From NCBI GenBank assembly GCA_019347795.1, contig JAHWKS010000497.1:1-5108 (forward strand): a stretch of 5,108 nucleotides of DNA, written 5' to 3'. Both the position numbers and the translations under genes were made by a program. Shown here one piece after another: positions 1 to 5,108 of this stretch. The DNA is from Planctomycetota bacterium (GTDB lineage: Bacteria > Planctomycetota > Planctomycetia > Pirellulales > Pirellulaceae). The notes under the pieces were generated by a model. That model saw only the letters and a list, made by a program, of their open reading frames with translations, was not told where the DNA came from and made no database searches. Positions within the stretch are counted from its first letter, which is position 1. Every line of letters begins with the position of its first letter.

Positions 1-99
1 GAAGCGAGCCGCTCAACTCCCGCAATCGCCGATGGCCGAATGTATCTGCGCACCTTCTCGCACCTGATTTCCGTCGGCGGCAAGCAGCAGGCGGAGTAG
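1..99 (+). CDS. PQQ-binding-like beta-propeller repeat protein, C-terminal end (partial)
   Basis: Only the last 32 codons are present, ending at TAG 97-99; the gene begins left of the window. The visible peptide includes STPAIADGRMYLRTFSHL followed by ISVGGK. This is the closing blade of a PQQ/BamB-like beta-propeller, in which an 'SPAIADGRLYLRT...L.AIG' strand pattern repeats once per blade. In Planctomycetes such proteins are usually large exported proteins of unknown substrate, annotated as PQQ-binding-like or outer membrane protein assembly factor BamB-like. Cofactor binding cannot be judged from this fragment. The stop codon lies 19 bases before the proB start on the same strand, so the two genes may share a transcript. 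The family call rests on one repeat's worth of sequence; another beta-propeller family is possible. Confidence 0.72.
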   Translation, partial: EASRSTPAIADGRMYLRTFSHLISVGGKQQAE

Positions 100-105
100 A
101 CGATG
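93..105 (+). promoter_or_regulatory. Shine-Dalgarno-like GGAG placed for an ATG at 103, not for proB
   Basis: GGAG at 93-96 is followed by a 6-base spacer and an ATG at 103-105, which is good ribosome-binding geometry. That ATG opens only a nine-codon frame (MVAPHDVRR, stop TGA 130-132), which runs across the proB start at 119 in a different frame. For proB itself the GGAG is 22 bases away, too far for normal initiation, and nothing purine-rich lies closer. It could be a translated mini-frame that delivers ribosomes to proB by coupling, or it could be chance. Many planctomycete genes lack a clear Shine-Dalgarno sequence. Confidence 0.25.
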
Positions 106-118
106 GTCGCTCCTCACG

Positions 119-1273
119 ATGTCCGACGTTGACTTGCTTCGCCAGGAAATCGCCGCCACGGCGCACACCATCGTCGTGAAGGTGGGGACGCGCGTGCTGA
201 CGCGCGACGACGGCTCGCTGAATGAAGAGCGGATCGCCCGGCTGGCCGAGGAATTAAACGCCGTGATGGATTCCGGCCGCCGAGCCGTGCTGGTGAGCTC
301 CGGCGCCGTGGGGGCGGGGTTGGGACGGCTTGGTCTGAGCAAGAGACCGACCGACCTGGCGCAGCTTCAGGCGGTGGCGGCGGTGGGACAGTCGCGGCTC
401 ATCGAAACGTATGAGTCGGCGTTTCGCCGCCACAAGCGGCACGTGGCGCAGGTGCTGCTCACCGCGGGAGATCTGGATCGCCGCACCAGTTATCTCAACG
501 TCCGCAACACGCTGCACGCGCTGCTGGAGTTCGGCGCGTCGCCGATTATCAATGAGAATGATACGGTGGCGGTCGAGGAGCTGATGGGCAGCTTTGGCGA
601 CAACGACCGCCTCGCGGCGATGGTCACGAATCTTCTGCGGGCGCCGCTGTTGGTGATCCTCTCGGATGTGGGGGGGCTCTACAACGGCGACCCGAGCGAT
701 CCCGCCTCGCAGTTGATCCCCACCGTGCCTCGCCTCGACGAAACCGTTTACGACTACGTCCGCGACAAGGCGACCGGCCTCAGCAAAGGCGGCATGGCCA
801 GCAAACTCGAAGCGGCGCGGCTCTGCACCTCCGCCGGCGAGAACGTGATCATCGCCAGCGGCCGCGATGAGGGGGTGCTGCCCGGCATCCTCGCCGGCCG
901 CCTGGTCGGAACCCTTTTCCTGGCTCATGGGAAGTCCGTCCCGACGTGGAAGCGCTGGATCGGCTTCACGGTTCAGCCGCGCGGAAAGATCCACGTCGAT
1001 GACGGTGCGCGAAAAGCGATCGAAGAAGAGGGCCGCAGCTTGTTGGCGATCGGCGTGGCGGAAGTGGTGGGACGATTCCAAAAAGGGGACGCCGTTTCGC
1101 TGATCGATCCCGCAGGCCGCGAGTTCGCCCGCGGGCTGACCAACTACAATTCGGAAGACCTGGACCGGATCAAGCGTCTCAAGAGCGAGCAAATCGCCGC
1201 CGTCCTCGGCCGCGCCCCCTATAAGGCGGTGATCCACCGCGACAACATGACCGTCGTCCGCGGCCGCGGATAG
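119..1273 (+). CDS. proB: Glutamate 5-kinase (gamma-glutamyl kinase) with PUA domain
   Basis: This cytoplasmic enzyme phosphorylates L-glutamate with ATP to gamma-glutamyl phosphate, the first and usually proline-inhibited step of proline synthesis. The 384-residue product is close to the usual length (about 365-380). An amino-acid kinase domain covers roughly residues 15-265. It shows the phosphate-binding KVGT (21-24), SSGAVGAG (60-67), the glutamate-site SPIINENDTV (141-150), FGDNDRLAA (159-167), the nucleotide-site LSDVGGLYNGDP (181-192), and GGMASKLEAA (224-233), whose Lys229 matches the conserved catalytic-site lysine. A PUA domain follows from about residue 280 (QPRGKIHVDDGA) to the end, with the typical late IHRDN motif. 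ATG 119 is the first usable start: the frame is closed by TGA at 65-67 and has no ATG, GTG or TTG between. No Shine-Dalgarno sequence sits near it. A TTG at 134 would also keep the whole kinase domain. proA is not adjacent on the visible side; the next gene is convergent. The frame is intact and all key residues are present. Confidence 0.97.
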   Translation: MSDVDLLRQEIAATAHTIVVKVGTRVLTRDDGSLNEERIARLAEELNAVMDSGRRAVLVSSGAVGAGLGRLGLSKRPTDLAQLQAVAAVGQSRLIETYESAFRRHKRHVAQVLLTAGDLDRRTSYLNVRNTLHALLEFGASPIINENDTVAVEELMGSFGDNDRLAAMVTNLLRAPLLVILSDVGGLYNGDPSDPASQLIPTVPRLDETVYDYVRDKATGLSKGGMASKLEAARLCTSAGENVIIASGRDEGVLPGILAGRLVGTLFLAHGKSVPTWKRWIGFTVQPRGKIHVDDGARKAIEEEGRSLLAIGVAEVVGRFQKGDAVSLIDPAGREFARGLTNYNSEDLDRIKRLKSEQIAAVLGRAPYKAVIHRDNMTVVRGRG

Positions 1274-1313
1274 GCGCTGCATGCCTGCCGCAAACTGGTT
1301 CAGCCCCGGAGTG

Positions 1314-1334
1314 GCTGTTGTTTACGCCAACAGC
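1314..1334. terminator. Possible small hairpin at the convergent gene ends
   Basis: A perfect 7-base inverted repeat, gctgttg (1314-1320) and caacagc (1328-1334), encloses a 7-base loop. It lies between the converging proB and DUF1501 genes, and its right arm and loop cover the last codons and TAA stop of the DUF1501 gene. No T-tract follows on either strand, so it does not meet the usual criteria for an intrinsic terminator. It may be a weak bidirectional pause or RNA 3'-end stem, or chance. Confidence 0.2.
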
Positions 1335-2794
1335 GCCGACACGGGGCGGGCGCCTTCGACGCCGATCAGGCGTTGATCGAGGCCTTGGAATTTCACCGTG
1401 AACCGTTCCGGATCGATGCCCAGGCAGTGGAGAATGGTGGCGTTGAAGTCGTTGATGTGGACCGGGTCCTGCACCGCGTTGTAGCTGAAGTCGTCCGTCT
1501 CGCCGTACGTGGTCCCCCCCTTGATCCCGCCGCCGGCCAGCCACATGCAGAAGTTGCGCGGGTGATGGTCCCGGCCGTAGTTGTCTTTGGTAAGCTTCCC
1601 CTGCGAGTAGACGGTCCGGCCGAACTCGCCGCCCCAGACGACCAGGGTGCTCTCCAAGAGGCCGCGCTGCTTGAGGTCCGTCAACAGGGCCGCGGTCGGC
1701 TGGTCGGTGTCCTGGCATTGGAGCCGCAGGTCGGTCGGCAGGTTGCCGTGCTGGTCCCAGCCGCGATGAAGAATCTGCACGGTCCGCACGCCCCGCTCCA
1801 CGAGTCGTCGGGCAAGGAGAGCGCTGGCGGCGAACGTCCCCGGCTTCGTCACATCCGGGCCGTACAAATCGAGCGTCTCCTGCGACTCGCCGGAGATGTC
1901 GGCCAGCTCGGGAACGCTTGTCTGCATGCGGAACGCCATCTCGTATTGCGCGATGCGGGTCTGCGTCTCAGGGTCGTGCAGCTTCTCAAACGTGCGGCGG
2001 TTCAGCTCCGCGAGCGTGTCGAGCATCGCCCGGCGGCTCTTTCCGCTCACGCCCGGCGGGTTCTGCACGTAGAGCACGGGGTCGCCCATGTGCCGCAGCA
2101 CGACGCCGTTGAACTTGCTGGGAAGAAAGCCGCTGGTCCACATCCGCGTGAAGAGGGCCTGCGCCGCCGCGCCGGACTTCCAGTTCGGCGTCAGCACCAC
2201 GAACGCGGGCAAGTCGTTGCTCTCGCTCCCCAGGCCGTAGGAAAGCCACGAGCCGAGGCTCGGCTTCCCGGGCGCCTCGTTGCCGGTCATCACGAACGTG
2301 CAGGCGGGGTCGTGGTTGATGGCGTTCGTGTGGACCGACTTCACCAGGGCGATGTCATCCACGCACCTGGCGGTGTGGGGCAAGAGCTCGCTGACCCACA
2401 TGCCGCTTTGGCCGTGCTGGGCGAACTTGAACATCGAGGGGGCGACCGGCAGCCGGGCCTGGCCGCTGGTCATGGTGGTGATCCGCTGCCCCATGCGGAC
2501 GCTTTCGGGAAGATCCTTGTCGAAATGCTCCGCCAACTGCGGCTTGTGGTCCCACAGGTCCATCTGCGCGGGGCCGCCGTTCATGTGCAGATAGATGACG
2601 GCCTTCGCCTTGGGCGGAAAGTGCGGCAGTCCGGGAAGCGGCGGATGCATCCGCTCCGGCGCCGCAGCCGCTTCGCCGGCGAGGAGAGAGCGTCCGCCCA
2701 TCATCGCCATCGCCAGCCCGCCCATCCGCAGGCCGCTGGCGCCGAAGAACTGGCGACGAGTGAGATTGAGTTGGTGTTCGTCGAGGGGATACAT
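1322..2794 (-). CDS. DUF1501 family protein with Tat signal
   Basis: This is a complete 490-residue DUF1501 protein. The family is distantly related to the alkaline phosphatase/sulfatase superfamily and is greatly expanded in Planctomycetes; its biochemical activity is not established. The N-terminus carries a twin-arginine signal, [10 protein letters not shown] (residues 12-21, Arg13-Arg14), then a Gly/Ala/Met-rich hydrophobic stretch to about 45, so export of a folded protein through Tat is predicted. Family landmarks in order are [18 protein letters not shown] (68-85), [10 protein letters not shown] (155-164), GWDQHGN (345-351), GGEFGRT (388-394), GRDHHPRNF (407-415) and [16 protein letters not shown] (446-461). 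The His/Asp-rich blocks look like metal-binding positions of the superfamily fold, which is inference. ATG 2794 was chosen because it precedes the Tat motif; upstream there is only a weak purine run (GCGAGAA). It starts 37 bases after the PSD1-family gene on the same strand and probably shares its transcript. The stop TAA is at 1322-1324, convergent with proB. Catalogues often label such proteins 'sulfatase', but the CxPxR sulfatase signature is absent. Confidence 0.93.
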   Translation of the reverse strand: MYPLDEHQLNLTRRQFFGASGLRMGGLAMAMMGGRSLLAGEAAAAPERMHPPLPGLPHFPPKAKAVIYLHMNGGPAQMDLWDHKPQLAEHFDKDLPESVRMGQRITTMTSGQARLPVAPSMFKFAQHGQSGMWVSELLPHTARCVDDIALVKSVHTNAINHDPACTFVMTGNEAPGKPSLGSWLSYGLGSESNDLPAFVVLTPNWKSGAAAQALFTRMWTSGFLPSKFNGVVLRHMGDPVLYVQNPPGVSGKSRRAMLDTLAELNRRTFEKLHDPETQTRIAQYEMAFRMQTSVPELADISGESQETLDLYGPDVTKPGTFAASALLARRLVERGVRTVQILHRGWDQHGNLPTDLRLQCQDTDQPTAALLTDLKQRGLLESTLVVWGGEFGRTVYSQGKLTKDNYGRDHHPRNFCMWLAGGGIKGGTTYGETDDFSYNAVQDPVHINDFNATILHCLGIDPERFTVKFQGLDQRLIGVEGARPVSALLA

Positions 2795-2831
2795 TTCGTT
2801 TCTCGCTGAGATGAATTCGTCGGAGAGGCGC

Positions 2832-5108
2832 CTAGTTCCTGCAAATCGTTTCGTCCAGGTTCAGCACCAGGTTGGCGATCAGCGTCCAGGCGGCTGTCTC
2901 CGGGGCGGGGGCGACGGCTCTCGGCTTCGACTCGCCGACGTGGATCGCTTGCTCCGCGGCGCTGGGGTCCGCGGAGTAGATTTCTCGCTGCCGCTCAAGC
3001 GCAGCTCTCAGAAGCTCGATCTCTTTTGCGTCCGGGCGCCGGGAAACGACGATCCGGTAGAGCCGCGTGATGCGGTCCTCATCGGCGCTGCTCGCCTCGG
3101 CCAACACCCGCTCCGCGAGCGCCCGCGCCGCTTCGAAGTGCTGCACGTCGTTCATCAACTGCAGCGCCTGGAGCGGCGTGTTGCTTCGCTCGCGAACCGT
3201 GCAAACCTGCTCGCGGTTTGGGCCGTCGAAGTTCGACATGAACGGCGGCGGGGCCGTGCGCTTGAGGAATACGTAAATGCTGCGGCGATACAAGTCGGCG
3301 CCGTGATCCTGCAGGTAAAACCGCGTGTTGCTGTTCTGGTAACCGACCGGCTCCCAAATGTTCGGCGGCTGGTACGGATTGACCCCCCGGCCTCCCATCT
3401 CGTGGTTCATCAGGCCGCTCACGAAGAGCGCGTTGTCGCGAACCTGCTCGGCGTCGAGGCGGAACCGCGGACCGCGGGCGTAAAGGCGATTCTCGGGATC
3501 GGCGGACTGCGCCTCCGGTGTGATCGCCGCGCCGCGGCGGAAGGCGTCCGACATCACGAGCTGCTTCACGAGTCGCTTCACGTCCCAGCCCGAATCGCGG
3601 AAATCCGCCGCCAGCCAATCGAGCAACTCGGGATGGCTCGGCGGCTCGCCCTGGGCGCCGAAGTCGTAGCTCGTCTTCACCAGCCCTACGCCGAACAACT
3701 GCTGCCAGAAGTGGTTGACGGTCACGCGGGCCGGGAGCGGGTTCTCGGGCGCCACCAGCCAGTTGGCCAGATCCAGCCGCGTTAGCCGCGCCTCGGGCGA
3801 TGACTTTTCGATCTGCGGGAATACGGCGGGGACGGCCGGCTCGACCTTCTCGCCCGGCTTATCGTACTGTCCGCGAATCATGAGGAACGATTCGCGTGGC
3901 TTATCCGCATCGCGATAGATGAACGTCCCCGGCGGGGTCTCCTCGGCGACAATTCGCGCGCGGCGCGCCGCCTCCCAGGCGGCGCGGGCGGAAGCCAGCT
4001 CGTCGCCGGCCAGCCGCGCCACGACCGCCAGATAGAACCGCCGAAGTTGGTCCAGCTCGTCCTTCGTGAGCGGCTTCTTCGGATCGTTTCGAAACAGCCC
4101 GTGCAGCTCCGCCGGCGTCTCGGGCGGAACATTCTTTCCCACGGCCTTCCGCCAGGCGGCGAAGGACTCCCGCGGATCGACGGCGGGGTCCGCCTCGCCG
4201 ATGAGCGTCGCTTGATCCCAATAGGCAACGCCCCCCTGTTGCCCGAGCGTGATGGCCGAGATCGACTGCCCCGGCTTCAGCTCCAGATCGGCGGCCGGCA
4301 CAGCGATCTTCATCCACTCGCCGGACGCGATCGGCGACTCGTCCTTGCCTTCCCGCACCAGGCCGGCCTCCGTCTTCTTCCAGGAAGCGGCCCCGGCGCC
4401 CGCGATGCTTATTCGCACGGAGTTCGGCGTTTCCCTCGGATCGAGTCGCAGCCAAAACTCCAACGTCGCCTCGTGCGGCACGACCACCGGCCGCAGCTTG
4501 AACTCGATCGTGTCGTTGTAGTCCGTCGCCGAAGCCTGACGGATCACGCGGCGACCGGAGGGGGCGCCGAAGTCGGGATCGGTCACCCACACGACATCGT
4601 TGCGTGTCGAGCTGCGGGACGTCGAACCGGGTGGCAAGGCGTCGTCCAACAGAAGCTCGCGAATCGACTTGCGCGGCGGATTCTCCCTCTCCGCCGGATC
4701 GCGGTAGCGGGCGTGCGACGCGGCGGTCTCCAGCCACGCCCGCGCCTCCCGCTCCACCTTGCCGGCCGCCTCGGCGGTCGCCTTTTGCTCGGGCGTGGGC
4801 AGCCGCAAGAACGGCGGCGTGGTGTTGACGTTTCCGTCCATCGCCGGATCGGCGGCGTTGTTGAAGAAGGCGTAAAGCGAGTAGAACTCCTTCTGCGAGA
4901 TCGGATCGTACTTGTGATCGTGGCAGACCGCGCACCCGGCGGTCAGGCCGAGCCACGCCTGCGCGACCGTGGAGGTCCGCTCGACGGCATAGCGATAGGT
5001 GAACTCCTCGGCGATCGAGCCGCCTTCGCTGGTGGTCACGTTGCAGCGATTGAAGCCGGTGGCGACGAGCTGCTCCGTCGTCGGATTGGGCAGCAAGTCC
5101 CCCGCCAC
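2832..5108 (-). CDS. PSD1-family protein (DUF1549 and DUF1553), N-terminus missing
   Basis: The 758 visible codons run in from beyond the right edge; the GTG at the edge is an internal valine codon, not the start. Full-length relatives are about 1000 residues, with a signal peptide and a planctomycete cytochrome c (PSCyt1) domain first, both outside the window if present. Visible residues 1-85 are the end of DUF1549: [11 protein letters not shown] (25-35), [14 protein letters not shown] (42-55), then [13 protein letters not shown] (59-71), a CxxCH haem-binding-type motif. Residues about 165-308 form a beta-rich, jelly-roll-like insertion ([10 protein letters not shown] 215-224, GEWMKIAVP 263-271). 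Residues 312-392 are mostly helical and charged. [10 protein letters not shown] (411-420) leads into DUF1553, about 436-700, with [13 protein letters not shown] (465-477), [14 protein letters not shown] (487-500), [15 protein letters not shown] (551-565), FDGPNREQ (627-634) and [15 protein letters not shown] (640-654). The C-terminal tail ends in the family's [13 protein letters not shown] (741-753). The protein is probably exported or periplasmic; its function is unknown. It is the upstream gene of the DUF1501 pair. The promoter is not visible. Confidence 0.94.
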   Translation of the reverse strand: MAGDLLPNPTTEQLVATGFNRCNVTTSEGGSIAEEFTYRYAVERTSTVAQAWLGLTAGCAVCHDHKYDPISQKEFYSLYAFFNNAADPAMDGNVNTTPPFLRLPTPEQKATAEAAGKVEREARAWLETAASHARYRDPAERENPPRKSIRELLLDDALPPGSTSRSSTRNDVVWVTDPDFGAPSGRRVIRQASATDYNDTIEFKLRPVVVPHEATLEFWLRLDPRETPNSVRISIAGAGAASWKKTEAGLVREGKDESPIASGEWMKIAVPAADLELKPGQSISAITLGQQGGVAYWDQATLIGEADPAVDPRESFAAWRKAVGKNVPPETPAELHGLFRNDPKKPLTKDELDQLRRFYLAVVARLAGDELASARAAWEAARRARIVAEETPPGTFIYRDADKPRESFLMIRGQYDKPGEKVEPAVPAVFPQIEKSSPEARLTRLDLANWLVAPENPLPARVTVNHFWQQLFGVGLVKTSYDFGAQGEPPSHPELLDWLAADFRDSGWDVKRLVKQLVMSDAFRRGAAITPEAQSADPENRLYARGPRFRLDAEQVRDNALFVSGLMNHEMGGRGVNPYQPPNIWEPVGYQNSNTRFYLQDHGADLYRRSIYVFLKRTAPPPFMSNFDGPNREQVCTVRERSNTPLQALQLMNDVQHFEAARALAERVLAEASSADEDRITRLYRIVVSRRPDAKEIELLRAALERQREIYSADPSAAEQAIHVGESKPRAVAPAPETAAWTLIANLVLNLDETICRN
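4185..4616 (-). other. Beta-rich, LamG/jelly-roll-like insertion within the PSD1-family protein
   Basis: This segment encodes visible residues about 165-308, between DUF1549 and DUF1553. It has alternating hydrophobic strands and phrases typical of concanavalin-like or carbohydrate-binding jelly-rolls: a 'grand total' opening ([18 protein letters not shown], 186-203), [10 protein letters not shown] (215-224) and a '[13 protein letters not shown]' strand (263-275). It closes with [14 protein letters not shown] (291-304), like the metal-site strand 'GGTVYWDDVSL' of carbohydrate-binding modules. Many but not all PSD1 proteins carry such an insertion. Ligand binding is inference, and the boundaries are approximate. 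Confidence 0.55.

Noticed and set aside
254..1282. A 342-codon minus-strand frame opposite proB
   Set aside because: proB has every conserved motif of its family on the plus strand. The antisense product is Arg/His/Gln-rich with no family resemblance.
1322..2794. Calling the DUF1501 gene a sulfatase
   Set aside because: No CxPxR signature for formylglycine is present and the landmark blocks are those of DUF1501.
1373..2809. A 478-codon open frame on the plus strand, opposite almost the whole DUF1501 gene
   Set aside because: Its translation is low-complexity, rich in Arg, Val, Ala, His and Leu, with no recognisable domain, and mirrors codons of a clearly conserved gene. Such frames are expected opposite high-G+C genes.
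2595..3785. A 396-codon plus-strand frame spanning the DUF1501 start, the gap and the PSD1 C-terminal part
   Set aside because: It is antisense to two conserved genes, has an Arg/Ala/Val-rich composition and shows no motif. It is a compositional shadow.
3901..4956. A 351-codon minus-strand frame inside the PSD1-family gene in another frame
   Set aside because: It is extremely Arg/Gly-rich and lacks domain motifs, whereas the overlapping PSD1 frame is conserved throughout.
5106..5108. GTG at the right edge as the start of the PSD1-family gene
   Set aside because: The sequence begins in the middle of DUF1549, with the family's N-terminal part missing, so the frame continues past the window.

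Overview
The window reads as a piece of a planctomycete chromosome, most likely from the Pirellulales or a relative. This is inferred from gene content: a PSD1-type DUF1549/DUF1553 protein next to a Tat-exported DUF1501 protein is a pairing amplified in that phylum. The high G+C content, with long spurious antisense frames, fits this. The exact genus cannot be read from the sequence.

Layout. Positions 1-99 (+) hold the last 32 codons of a PQQ-binding-like beta-propeller protein. Nineteen bases later, proB (glutamate 5-kinase, AAK plus PUA domains) runs from 119 to 1273 (+) and is complete. A 48-base gap separates it from a convergent minus-strand block. Reading that block in its own direction, a PSD1-family protein enters from beyond the right edge (5108 down to 2832, N-terminus missing). 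After 37 bases it is followed by a complete Tat-exported DUF1501 protein (2794 down to 1322). No stretch over 300 bases lacks a gene. I see no tRNA, rRNA, CRISPR array, insertion sequence or long repeat.

How the genes work together. proB supplies the first step of proline synthesis, but its usual partner proA is not in the window. The PSD1 and DUF1501 genes are co-directional and closely spaced, so they probably form a transcription unit for exported proteins. Such pairs are very common in Planctomycetes, but their biochemical role is not firmly established.

The window is mostly ordinary for this phylum and I did not find a convincing undescribed system. The points most worth a second look are the jelly-roll-like insertion inside the PSD1 protein, its CxxCH motif, and a nine-codon reading frame with a well-placed Shine-Dalgarno sequence overlapping the start of proB, which itself has none.
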